64,000 nt of DNA, from the NCBI GenBank assembly GCA_002007465.1, contig LNAC01000001.1, positions 8,237,936-8,301,935 of the forward strand, in the 5' to 3' direction. A model generated the notes under the pieces. It was not told the origin of the DNA. It saw only the letters and a program-made list of their open reading frames with translations, and did not search any database. The translations under genes were made by a program, and so were the position numbers. Numbering within the stretch: position 1 is the first letter of the stretch; every line of letters begins with the position of its first letter. The stretch comes from Ailurus styani (lineage: Eukaryota > Chordata > Mammalia > Carnivora > Ailuridae). Positions 45,670 through 56,553 of this stretch are shown one piece after another.

Positions 45670-46010
45670 TACTCATGTAGTATACATGTGTTTATTGAGC
45701 GCCTACTCTAGTCCCGACACCGTAGACAAAATGAAAATCAAGACACCGTCCTTATCCTGAATGAACTCAGTACCTAGCACAGTCTAGAACTCAGTATGGG
45801 CCAATTATATAGAGAATGAATGAATGAATGAATGAACAGGAAAATAATATACATCTTCGTCAACTATATAAACAAATTGGTGTAGCAGGTTAAGTGCTCG
45901 GGCTCTGGAATGAGGCCAGATACTAACGGTGTGGCCTAGAGGGTGTTGCTTGATCTCTTGTAGCTTTGGTTTCCTTGTCTATCAAATAGGTTCATAATAT
46001 AACCCTCATT
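45670..46010. mobile_element. MIR/L2-like piece (antisense), (GAAT)n, then a MIR (sense)
   Basis: TTTATTGAGCGCCTACTCTAG with CACCGTCCTTATCCTGAATG is the ancient family piece. GAATGAATGAATGAATGAATG follows at about 45817. TTAAGTGCTCGGGCTCTGGAATG with TTTGGTTTCCTTGTCTATC is MIR sense. Confidence 0.7.
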
Positions 46011-46039
46011 GATTTGAGAGAGAACACTATGCAAGGAAA

Positions 46040-46895
46040 AAAATGATCCCATGTAGTTTAGGAGATGCTACAATCATTGAAAGACTGAGCAGGCAGAGGT
46101 AAAGCACTTTACCTTCATCTACTCAAATACTTAGAAACATCACAAGTCCAGACCTGTAGAAGCTGAGAACCCCTGCCTTTCAAAGGCAAAGGGACAGTGG
46201 GTGAGGCCATGTCAACATGGGGAGGCGCCTCAGAGAGCCTTTCAGAAAAAGCTGGAACCTTGGGTCCCCCCTGCACCCCAGGGCAGCGTGAAGGTTGGTT
46301 GGGTCAGAGGCATGTTCTGCTAACCATGAGCCACGTTGAGAAGCAGGAATCTCCTAAGAAAGTATCCTAAGCTACTACCTGGCAGAATCCTTCCACAATT
46401 CTTGTGTTCTTGTGTTTTTATGTACTGAAAATAAAATGTGCTTTTTCACTGTGCTCCCAAATGGCCTGAAGATTTCATGGCATAACGCATACAATGGGCT
46501 GAGCTACCCATCGCCACCCACCACCGCCTGGACCAAAGACACAACAGAGTCTTGAGCGTCTCTTTCAAAAATCCATCAATGGCCTTATTTTCCTAAGTCA
46601 ACTTTTACACAAATGTCTTTTATTATCAGTCTGTTGATTGAAGGAAAGAAAGGAAAACGAGAAGGAAGTGAGAGAGGAACAGAGCGGGGAGAAAATGAAG
46701 GACTGTGTCTCCTGAATTACAGATCTGAGGATTAGCTCTATGCAGTGGCCAAGAGACCTTGAACAATGCACCATTTCAACTTGCAGCCTTGCACAGGCTT
46801 CTGATCTCTGAGGATGAGGACACTATTGTCAAAGACCCTGATACTTTTTCCAGCAAGTACTTGGCAGTAATGGATGATTCCATTAGAAGGATGGC
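46040..46895. other. Unique noncoding sequence
   Basis: A plus-strand AATAAA near 46430 followed by TGTGCTTTTTCACTGTGCTC resembles a poly(A) site with a GT-rich downstream element. I see no matching exon upstream. Confidence 0.35.
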
Positions 46896-46907
46896 CACGA
46901 CTCCATG

Positions 46908-47128
46908 TTTTTTTTTTTGTTTTTTTTTGTTTTTTTAAAGATTTTATTTATTTATTTCACAGAGGGAGAGAGATCACAAGGAGGCAGAGAGGCAGGCAGA
47001 GAGAGAGAGAGGGGGAAGCAGGCTCCCCGCTGAGCAGGGAGCCCGATGTGGGCCTCGATCCCAGGACCCTGAGATCATGACCTGAGCCGAAGGCAGAGGC
47101 TTTAACCTACTGAGCCACCCAGGCGCCC
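46908..47128 (-). mobile_element. CAN-SINE, antisense, young copy
   Basis: A long T-rich head with G interruptions (46908-46937), then AAAGATTTTATTTATTTATT to GAGCCACCCAGGCGCCC. The perfect duplication ACGACTCCATGTTTT flanks it. Confidence 0.97.
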
Positions 47129-48760
47129 ACGACTCCATGTTTTCACTGAGGCCCTCAACATTCGCTAAGAGGCCAGACCTGAAGAAGCTTTTCAAATCTC
47201 CCTTCTCCAGATGTCCAAGGATTTGGGATACCCCTCACTCAGCAAGTTCTGGTAGAGGTCAGAGGAGGCTTGTTTCAAACTGATTTCTTCAGTTTCTAAT
47301 TCCTGACCTTTGTACTTCTGGAGGGCTACGAAAAACAAAGATGAATCCCCTTCTGCCAAAATAATGACAATTCCACCCACAAATACTGTGAGCATAGCCT
47401 CCAGCATAGCTCTTGTCCCTTCCGATGTGTCCCCTTCCCTCTGTGACTGCGTTCTTCTCCCGAGTTGCCAAAACAGGAGAACTTTTTACAGGCATTTTTG
47501 TCTCTTTAAGTCCAAACCTACAATTAGATATGCTCAAGGCAAAAAGAATTAAAAATAACTTTCCCTAATTTTATTTATTCTTCTCATGAACTCCACTAAG
47601 AAGGTCTAGTCAAGGAAAAACCACAAAAAAGATAAAAGCAATCAAGGGACTTGCTGGGAGAGGTCTAAATGCTGTCCAAAGAGGAAATAGGAATCATCCT
47701 CTTTCCTGGCTATCACCTTTTCTAAAATTTTCATTGGTGGCCAAACTAAAATTTTGCCTTGATAGCCCAATTTAAATTTCAGGTTAGTCCTACTGTTTCC
47801 CAATTCATCCCAAGAAGCCGGTCTCTGCATGTTTCCCACAGGTTTGTCCTCCCCAATCACCAGCTGACAGGTCGCACGTAAATCAAAGTGTTTCCCTGTT
47901 TTCGGCCAAAAAGCGTTTCTTTAGAAACACTCAACGTGCCCAGCCTCCGGAACGGGGATGGGTGCTCCAGCGTCTGCAGGCAGAAGCCCCGTTCGACGTA
48001 CAGACAAACGTTACCACCATCTCTAACGATGTGCTCAATCGCCATGAAGAATTCACCTTTCAGGAGTTAAATATATTCCCTCTGATCTCATTTGCTTTTT
48101 CTCCTAAGTCAAGTCAATTTATCACAAATTCTCTGTTAGTGAAGTCCAAATAAATGAAATTCCTCTTCCTCTTCAGTAGCTTCGGGCCGGAGTCGAAAAT
48201 AAAACCCTGGATAACGGTGGGCAGCAGCAGCAGATGTTTGGAAATAGTACACGTCACTGCAAGGCAGAGGTCAAGTCCAACCTTCACGAGTACATTTAAC
48301 ACCCTATGAACACAAGCAGAAAGCCGGGCCATGGAGGAGGGACCAAGCCGTCAATGAACAGTACCCGTTCCAGACTTCTGCTAGTACCTGAAGGCAGGGT
48401 CCACCTGACAGCAGCACGAAGGGCACCGCGCAGCGCGGTGTCAGCATCCTTGGCCTCCCCTCCCCGGCCAGGGCGACCGGGAAGCCGGCTTGTCTGGAGC
48501 ATCCCCGGCAACCCTGATGAACTAACAGTGAGCCCGGCCCCAGAGCCGCTTCCGCATCCAAAGCTGGAAGGGGTACAGTGCCGGGGCTCCGACCTAGGGT
48601 ATTTCTGTAAATGGGCGAATGCTAATAACTGACTGCTAGGGTAAGCTGTGAAATAATGAAAGGACTGAGTGATTTCTGTCAGGCGATTCACTAAGAACGT
48701 CAGGTCTTACCGGCTGAGGAGATATGGCTAATAAAACACCGAAGACAAATCGTCTGGCCT
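47129..48760 (-). other. Repeat-free island with coding-like minus-strand segments, not identified
   Basis: No transposon is recognised in 1.6 kb. On the minus strand, 47407-47192 reads as 71 codons ending EGYPKSLDIWRREI. 47860-47642 reads as 72 codons (PMKILEKVIARKEDDSYF), and 48045-47857 reads as 62 codons. All three have fairly protein-like composition. They lie in different frames, are separated by stops, and match no family I know. A GC-rich, CpG-containing stretch at 48410-48590 adjoins them. It may be a decayed gene, a retrocopy or chance in conserved noncoding DNA. Confidence 0.25.
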
Positions 48761-49442
48761 CTTTAAGAATACATGGCTGGTACTAAGAAAATCTTCGAGA
48801 GCCAAGTATTTTGAGAATTATAAAGTGATGTTATAACAAGGTCAGGAGTCTAGGTACATAGGTTTTAAATTACTGCAATAGCCTGTAACACAGTCCTATA
48901 AAGGGGATGAAAGGTACTTCATTACAACATTGGAAAAGCAAACTTCGGTGCTTCGGAGACCAGTAGGTATAATTTGTACGGCTTCTTCAGGTTTGTGGGC
49001 TAGGATGGTCAGAGGTGAAAGAATACGTCTTGGGAAATTAGTTAATGAAATAAACCACTGGAAATGAGCCTTCAATTCCTTCAGGGTGGTACCCTGCTAC
49101 ATTAAAGCTAAGGAAAGCAAAACATTTCTTTTTCCATTTCTCTACTCGAGTCAGCTGATTCGGAAAGTCAGACCACCAGTGGAAAGCAAAACAACAAACT
49201 AAAACCAATTGCTTTTCATCTAAAATAAGTTCTGAAAGCTGGTTGCCAAATCGTAAGGTATATTAATCGGGCAAGCTAACTTGTGTTGTATTTGCTCCAT
49301 GACAGCTCTCCATAAATCACAGTCCCGTCTTTACCTTCAGATTTCTTCCCTCAGGATATAAAATACTTCCTAACTAAGAAGCCAACGCCCCACAATAACC
49401 CCGCAAGTTCTGTGGGTATCCTTCAAAAATGAAAGCAATGTA

Positions 49443-49592
49443 GGGGTACCTGGGTGGCTTTGTCAGTAGAGCCTCCGACTCTTGATCTCAGCTCAGGTCT
49501 TGATCTGAGGGTTGTGAGTTCAAGCCCCATGTTGGGCTCCACAATGGGTGTGGAACCTACTTAAAAATAAAATATTAAAAAAAAAAAAAAAC
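49443..49592 (+). mobile_element. CAN-SINE, short variant, sense
   Basis: GGGGTACCTGGGTGGCTTTG ... GTTCAAGCCCCATGTTGGG ... CTTAAAAATAAAATATT plus poly-A. GAAAGCAATGT and GAAAGCATTGT flank it. Confidence 0.92.
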
Positions 49593-49599
49593 GAAAGCA

Positions 49600-50225
49600 T
49601 TGTTGCAACACGCCCCTGATCAAGGGAAAAGTACCTCTGTACTCAATGGTCCAATGGGTATTTGTGGGCACCAGGCTCAACAGTGAATTTCTCTTTGTGC
49701 TATTTCAAAGCAATGGAGCCAGCCAGGTGTCATTTTTTAAAGGAAACTACTGTAATTAGGCCTAATAGCTTAAGTTCTTTCCCAAGTGAAAGATGATGGC
49801 CGATCTCACCCGTAGGAGAAAGGGGGCACTCGCTCAGTCACTCCACTATATAACCTTGCTGCTTTGCTGTTTCCCTACAAATGATCCTGTCTTTGTCCCT
49901 TTCCTTCTACATCTTTTTAACCACACTTGATGAAGAATAGGGGTGGACTCATTTCAGAATAGAAACAGTATACCATTTCTGCAACCTGTAAAAACATGTA
50001 CGTTTTTAAATACCACATGAGCCAAAAGGCATAAATGGGTACAACGCCTAAGAAGAAAAGTGGGACTGGGGTGAGAGAGGGGTACAAATGAGGCCTCAGG
50101 TATGTGCAAAGCTTTATTGTAAAAATAAGCAATTAAGTAAAGATGGCAACATTAACTTTGTAAAATCCGGATGGTGGGATTGTGTGACTGTTTTTCTGAA
50201 TGCTTGAAAAAGCTTATCAGGTTTG
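49600..50225. other. Unique noncoding sequence
   Basis: No recognised repeat or gene. GTGCAAAGCTTTATTGTAAAAATAAGC near 50103 is a minus-strand AATAAA in repeat-free DNA and could serve a distal BUB3 3' end, which is speculative. Confidence 0.35.
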
Positions 50226-50227
50226 AT

Positions 50228-50434
50228 TTTTTTTTTTAAGATTTTATTTATTTATTTGACACAGAGAGAGATCACAAGTAGGCAGAGAGGCAGGCAGAGC
50301 AACAGGCAGAGGAAGAGGGAGAAGCAGGCTCTCCGCCGAGCAGGGAGCCTGATGTGGGATTGGATTCCAGGACCCTGGGATCATGACCTGAGCCAAAGGC
50401 AGCAGCTTAACCAACTGAGCCACCCAGGCACCAC
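50228..50434 (-). mobile_element. CAN-SINE, antisense
   Basis: Poly-T, AAGATTTTATTTATTTATTTG, the body AGGCAGAGAGGCAGGCAGAG, and end GAGCCACCCAGGCACCA. Confidence 0.95.
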
Positions 50435-50594
50435 AACATATATACTGGCAAACTTAAGAACTAGGAATCTTACAGATACATGAGAACTACATTAATCTAC
50501 TAAAAAGAAAAAAAAAAAAAACCTAAAAGTCAGCTAATAAGTGAGAGCAACAGATTGAGTATTTTTTATCCAAGGGAGCAAGGACTTGCTGTTC

Positions 50595-50765
50595 ACTGAC
50601 TTTACCAGGCACACCCTCAGAAACATGCTACACGCTCATTTCTAACTCCATGAATTAGATATTGTCTCCGTTTTACAGATGCTGAAGCTGGCTCAGAAAT
50701 TAACTTGGCCAGTGACGCAATGGATGAAGCATAAAGTTAGGATTTGGTGTCAGGTACAAAGGCTA
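50595..50765 (-). mobile_element. MIR SINE, antisense
   Basis: TAGATATTGTCTCCGTTTTAC, CAGATGCTGAAGCTGGCTCAG and GTTAGGATTTGGTGTCAGG fit MIR antisense. Confidence 0.7.
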
Positions 50766-51169
50766 GACTCAAGACTCAAGCTGTCCCAGTGAACTAGCAG
50801 ACCCAATTCTGGAGGGATAAGCGGCCACAGAGGTGATAGGCTCTCCAACTCTATGCCATCTTGCTATACTCTTTCCTTTTTAAAGTACTAACTAGAAGGT
50901 TCTTGAACAGGGGCCTTCTGTCCAAACTGCTTTTCCTGGTGCCCAGGTTGTCACAGTAGCTGCATTAAGCAGTGACGTGACCTTAGATTTAAGAGCAATC
51001 ACAAAACTTGACGGCCCCCTTCACTGATAGGATAGCAGATGTGAGGACCAAAGGTCAGCCAAGTGCTTCAAAGCAGAACTTAGGTCACACTATGGCATCT
51101 TAGCATTTGTCAGTTCTGTCTACATGCTCATCACTACGAGCCACAATCCCTGACCTAGACTGGTGGAAA

Positions 51170-51265
51170 CCCAGGGAGAGCAGGGACTTTATCCTACTTA
51201 CCACTAGAGCCTCAGCACCTAGCACAGTGCCTGGCATACATACAACAGGCATTAAATATTTGTTC
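51170..51265 (+). mobile_element. L2 3' end, sense
   Basis: GCAGGGACTTTATCCTAC, CAGCACCTAGCACAGTGCC, TGGCATACATACAACAGG and AAATATTTGTTCAAAA are the classical L2 end. Confidence 0.85.
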
Positions 51266-51304
51266 AAAACCTCATACTAGGTGGCAATTAAACATAAGGC
51301 AAGA

Positions 51305-51494
51305 GGGGCACCTGGGTGGCTCAGTCGGTTAAGCGTCTGCCTTTAGCTCAGGTCAAGACCCCAGGATCCTGGGATTTAGCCCCACATCAAGCTCTCTGCT
51401 CAGCGGGGAACCTGCTTCTCCCTCTCCCTCTGCCTGCTGCTCTGCCTACTCACGCTCTGTCAAATCAATAAAATCTTAAAAAAAAAAAAAAAAA
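51305..51494 (+). mobile_element. CAN-SINE, first of a tandem pair
   Basis: GGGGCACCTGGGTGGCTCAG with the TCGGTTAAGCGTCTGCC variant; ends TCAAATCAATAAAATC plus poly-A. Confidence 0.95.
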
Positions 51495-51501
51495 GGCAAT
51501 G

Positions 51502-51719
51502 GGGCACCTGGGTGGCTCAGTGGGTTAAAGCCTCTGCCTTCGGCTCAGGTCATGATCTCAGGGTCCTGGGATCGAGCCCTGCATCGGGCTCTCTGCTCAG
51601 CAGGGAGCCTGCTTCCTCCTCTCTCTCTGCCTGCCTCTCTGCCTACTTGTGATCTCTCTCTCTGTCAAATAAATAAATAAAAATATTTTTTAAAAAATTA
51701 TAAATAAATAAAAATAAAA
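51502..51719 (+). mobile_element. CAN-SINE, second of a tandem pair
   Basis: GGGGCACCTGGGTGGCTCAG with the TGGGTTAAAGCCTCTGCC variant and the TGCCTGCCTCTCTGCC body. It lies 7 bases after the first. AAGGCAA occurs before, between and after the two. Confidence 0.95.
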
Positions 51720-51721
51720 GG

Positions 51722-52460
51722 CAAGGAATAAATGAATTTTCCTAACACATTAAGTGTATAAAGCAAGGCTCTTCCATATGACCCAAATTTTATAAAATTA
51801 CATATACTAGAGCCCCCCAATATTGCTCAGGCGCAACTTAGACGTAGGTAAACAGGCACCTGCAGCCTCTCGCTCTGGAACAGCGGAAAGAGTGAGGCCA
51901 CATGAGAACCAGCTCACTTACAAACTGTCCCCAGTCATGTGGAGCACCTGCCCACTATGAATGACACTTGGGGGTGCAAACTTGAAATCCATGCCATGAA
52001 TTCTCCAGGGCCAGGCTCCTCGCAGCCACCGCCGTGAGATCTCTTGCATTCATGCTTCAAACGCTCTGGGGGATGACCAGGCACCCGTTGCTTCGAAGTA
52101 CACCTAGGCTACCTCCTCAAAGTAAACGTCACGAAGACACATGGCAGGTATGACACATCACACCATCCCAAATAAAATCTCCAAATACGATCACCCAGGC
52201 ATTTTCATCATTTGATGCGGTTAACAAAATTGCTTACTCACAGCAAATACTGAAGGACGGGTTTTGGATAACCAAAACGTTATCTCCCAGTGTAGGACTG
52301 TGAGAGAGTGCAATTAATTTCTTGCATGCTGTTATCTAAATGTTTCTACAATGAACACGTTATGCTAATTCTGTAACAGTTACTAAATGCTTATTGAATT
52401 AACACAGCTGAAGGTCATGTGTCCAATACACTGGACACTATTCCAGACTGTATTGATGGG
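51722..52460. other. Unique noncoding sequence
   Basis: No recognised gene or repeat. Confidence 0.45.
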
Positions 52461-52462
52461 GC

Positions 52463-52666
52463 GGGCGCCTGGGGGGCTCAGTTGGTTGAGCATCCGACTC
52501 TTGCTTTCGGCTCAGGTCATGATCTCAGGGTGATGAGATTGAGCCCCGCATCAGGCTCTGCGCTCAGCGGGGAGTCTGCTGGAGATTCTCTCTCCCTCTG
52601 CCCCTCCTGCTGTTCGCGCGCGGTCTCTCTAAAATAAATAAATCTTAAAAAAAACAAAACAAAATT
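52463..52666 (+). mobile_element. CAN-SINE, sense
   Basis: GCGGGCGCCTGGGGGGCTCAG, CATCCGACTCTTGCTTTCGG variant; ends TCTAAAATAAATAAATC plus A-rich tail. Confidence 0.94.
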
Positions 52667-52729
52667 ATATTGAAAATTGCTTTTGAAAGAGATTACCTCT
52701 ATCATCCAGCAATACCAAAGTGGCCCAAT

Positions 52730-53010
52730 GCTCATGTGCCAGAGCACACAAAAAGATGTAGTCCCTGCTTTTGATGGACTGTAATACGGGGGCAAGGTAT
52801 GTACATACAAAAATGTTAAAAATACCAGGGAGTATATGCTAAAGGTTATGTGAACAGGAGGTGCTCCATGCAAGCCTTGAGGAAACATATACTCTTGTGA
52901 GCTGGCATAAGGTTGGAAGGCTTCGTGGCCAAGGGGATCTTGAACAGGACCTCGCAGGATTCAAATTAAAACTGAAAAAGCAACTTAGGAAAGGGAAAAG
53001 CCTGAGCAGA
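52730..53010 (+). mobile_element. L2/MIR-like ancient fragment
   Basis: GGTTGGAAGGCTTCGTGGCC, AAGGGGATCTTGAACAGG resembles the 'ggaaggcttcctggagga' family seen also near 44.87 kb. Confidence 0.4.
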
Positions 53011-56000
53011 CTGTGAAATCTGGTAGTCCTGTGTATGTGAGCAACAGTAAAGCAAACAGCCCGGCACTCACTCAGAGCCCAGAATCCTAATGTTTTCTCT
53101 GGGAAATGGTAAAAAGTACAGTGTTGGGACTAGGGGGTGTGGAAGGTGCGGGGACAAGGGAATGGGGCAACGAGTAGAGGCTCAGGGGCAAAGACATTTG
53201 GGAAAACTAGGTTTAACAAAGTTAACAGGCATGTTCTCCAAGCTCTTAGCAGGATCATGTGCGCTGAGCCTCCTCCCCCTGGGGAAAGTTATCTTCTTAT
53301 TTGACCACGCCACCATTTTTCACTGAAGAGATTCATGCAGAGCAAAACAACTCAGGACACACCTCTTTAACAGAGAACAGAAGCCAAACAATAAAGGGTT
53401 TGAATGCCAAAGGCAAACTTCGAGGTCTGGCCTTGGTCCGATCTGCCTGGATTTTCCCCAGAACAGAGGAACTGCTGATGTACCGTTAAGTTTCTACGCA
53501 GAACTCAAACCAGGTATTGCTGACCCCACATATCCATCTACTTGTCAGAGTCCAGTGGTCAGCCCCACCCCTGTCTTTCTGAAAGCACCTGGTCAGCAGT
53601 GGCTTCCTGGTGATCTGCAGGCCTTGGACACATACCTTCTTGTAAAGGGATTCAGAGACTTCTATGAACAATGGGGAGCACCGGACAATCCCAAGCACAA
53701 CATGAGAAAAAGAGCAAGTGTTTTTAAAGTCTTATGTGGTATAGAGCAGCTTTCTCAAATTAGAGGTGGCAAGGCATGTGGTATAAAATCAATTCAGGGA
53801 ACCATAACCAGCATTTCTAAAAAAAGAAAAAAAGAAATAAAAAAAACCCCAAAAAGATGCATCATAGGTACAAAGGGCAAGGAATACTTGATCAACTTTG
53901 CCTCTACTACACATACTGGATTGACCTCCGTGTGTTCTGGACTACAGTTCAAATGTATTTCCTACTTGGATCACAGCTAAAAGGTCTGAAAGTCACTGTC
54001 CCAGGAGACGCGGAACCCAGGGCACAGAGCCCTGGGGCTGCTGCCCTCCCCAGATGGGTCAGTAGCAGGGGAGAGGAGCAGCAGAAAGAAGAATCGTCAG
54101 AAGAGACACTTACAGACAGTGAAGAGACTATGGAGAAAGGAAATCGAGGAGAACACTAAGGCTTTACCCCTGGCTCATCTGGTAGCTGGAACCCTAAACA
54201 GGCAAATTGTGAAGGTGAGCGGCACAGGGGAGGCAAGGAGACACCTTCAGGGTGAGACACATCCGGTTTGAGGAGACAGAGGACAGCCAGATGCAAGCAC
54301 AAAAACAGCTCTCCCACACCACGAACTCCAAACAGGTCCCCAACATTGCTTTAATTGTAGTCACCTTTTACAAAGCCATGTTAATTCCCTTTCGGTTAAA
54401 CGATGTTTTAAATTTATGCTTTGTCCTCGACCAAGTGGTTATGACTCTGAGAAGCACAGAGTCGCCCTCCAGAACCAGTGCCATCAGTTAGTCTCTGGCT
54501 CTTACATTATTTACCATCCCAAGGGCTTCACTTTGATTTAGCGTTTGATGGAGAAGTACAGACGGGTCTGTCACTTGGCTCTGTGCAGGTGCGTCCGATG
54601 ACTGCATCGGCACAGGGACGAGGGAGCCACGGGAGCCCTACAGCGCCAGCGCTGGAGAGTCACGCCAAAGGGCGCCTGGCAGCGGCCCCCCTGTCTGTGC
54701 CCACCCTGTGCCCGGTTGGCTCAAGGGCCCTGCTGATCCAGCAAGAGGGCACGAGGGAAATGGCAGAACTCCAACACATCACTTTACCAGGACTGAATCC
54801 CCAACGTACACAAAAATAGACATAATTAAACGAGGCCGTGTGGACTTAAAGGTAAAATGTCATCCCGACCAGGCCCTTGATGAAACGAGTTTTGCTTTAC
54901 AGAAGCCTTTTTTATGAAGTAAATTACATTAATTACCAACATTTAAAAACATCCAACATTTAAGGGTTCTGAATCTCTGATTTATTAGACAGCATGGAAA
55001 TAACAGGTTTAGGTTATTTTACAAAAAGAGCTCAAGCTGCTCATAAACAGCAACTGGGCTTTCCAGGGGTAAGAACAGTTCTTCAGACTACCACACAAAG
55101 ACACAAAGACTCCTCATCCTACACAAAGTCAGCATGGAAGGGGACACAGACAAGTTTTTCGTAAGACAGAAAACAGAAAAATCCACACACTAAATAAGGT
55201 GTCCACAATGACTATAATGCATCCCTTAGGGGATAAGTATGTATTTGTAGGAAGCAAAACAAAGCTTGCCATAGAGAAACCACTTTCACGAGATGATTAC
55301 GTGGACCTGCAATGAAGAAAATACATTTCAAAAGATGGGTTCAGACTTACACTAAGTTTTCACTGAAACACTTACAAAATAAAAGCCAGACCTTCCTCTG
55401 TACCAAAAGGATTTTTAAAAAAAACACGTCAAGGGTAAATTTCAGTAAAGGTCCAAGGCCCATTCAAAAACATACATTTGCAAATAATATAAATAAAATA
55501 CCGAAGTCTGACCACAGAAATACTATTTGGAACTAGCTAGAATAGGCCAAGCTAAGTTCGTGTTCTGCTTCAGGGCATTACATTAAAGTGAATCTCATTC
55601 TCACTATAATTTTTTTCTTTTTAACCTTAATCACCAGCGGCTGGGCAACTGAAATGGACATGAGAACTATATAAATGTCAGAGAAATATGTAAACCTCGT
55701 TAATGTTTCCAAAAATTCATTTAGAGATAGAAACAGGTCCAAATAGATGCCTGTCTAAATGTACTGCAATTACGTTACAATTATTTTTCCAAATACACAG
55801 ATATGCTCTGTCTTTTCTCAGCTCATTACTGACTCAAACAATTTGCCCTTCTGGGATCAATTGTTTGCTAATAAATAATTGTTTACAGACACAAAATGAA
55901 GTTAGGAGGTTTTCTTATTAGTTTTCCTTCTGCACCCTAATAAGATTGAAAACTAGCTGATTCCCAGGAGTCTAACCTTAACCTTGCTTTGTTGAACAGC

Positions 56001-56180
56001 CCAGGAAACGATGAACCATCTGCTTCGGAAAATAATGGGCGGCCAAGAGGAAATACTGTTTAATTGTAGATTAACCTCCTCATGAGGCAGTCTGAAGCAG
56101 CTTTCAAATTAGCAACTACAACCAGCAAAAGAAACAAATGGCTCAAGAGCCTGTTCCTCCACCATTTAAGGTCCAGAAAG
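53010..56180. other. Repeat-poor 3' flank of BUB3
   Basis: No transposable element is recognised in about 3.2 kb. From 54.8 kb onward it is AT-rich with many short motifs. A GC-richer patch at 54580-54730 stands apart. It may contain a long alternative BUB3 3' UTR or conserved noncoding elements. Plus-strand frames up to 141 codons show no domain. Confidence 0.4.
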
Positions 56181-56537
56181 AATGCAAAAGGATTTTTATT
56201 ACCTATATTTATTTACAAACATGTAGTTCCACAGTGGAAACAAAAATTATCAAGGTCAAAACTGATTCTCAAAAGTGTAATCACTGCCCTCCAATTCTGT
56301 TTGCCCGGAATACCTTTAATGCAACAAACCATCAACCGTCTCATGCACTTAAAAAGAGTGTTCATTTAAAAGAAAAAAAAAAATCAATAAAAACCTCTTT
56401 TCCATTATTTTCAGGTTCTTATAATATTAAAATTAATATATTTCCCTGGTTTCTTTGTTAATAGTAATAAATCCACCATTGGGGAGTACGAATTGTTTTA
56501 TTATCATCAACATGGCACTTAAGTAAATGAAATCTTG
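56180..56537 (-). other. BUB3: BUB3 3' UTR, probable proximal part
   Basis: Sequence after the stop is AT-rich and free of recognised repeats. Minus-strand AATAAA hexamers occur at 56497-56502, 56208-56213 and 56195-56200. The last two are a tight pair and would give a UTR of about 350 bases. Repeat-poor DNA continues to about 53 kb, so a longer UTR form is also possible. The end point is inferred, not seen. Confidence 0.45.
56195..56213 (-). terminator. Candidate BUB3 polyadenylation signals (paired AATAAA)
   Basis: Two minus-strand AATAAA hexamers lie 13 bases apart (56208-56213 and 56195-56200), about 325-340 bases after the BUB3 stop codon. Position and orientation fit a proximal poly(A) site. 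The closer hexamer at 56497-56502 would leave a very short UTR. No transcript evidence is available. Confidence 0.35.
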
Positions 56538-56553
56538 TCAAGTACATGGTGAC
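56538..56553 (-). CDS. BUB3: BUB3 terminal coding segment (SPCT and stop)
   Basis: Too short to be seen as an ORF. On the minus strand a pyrimidine-rich stretch ends AACTTGTAG and is followed by G TCA CCA TGT ACT TGA. The G completes K324 and the rest encodes S-P-C-T and a stop, matching the expected end of the 328-residue BUB3 isoform. The same exon continues as 3' UTR toward lower coordinates. Confidence 0.9.

Noticed and set aside
46400..46470. Plus-strand polyadenylation-like site
   Set aside because: AATAAA with a GT-rich follower is common by chance. No upstream exon or open frame supports a plus-strand gene.
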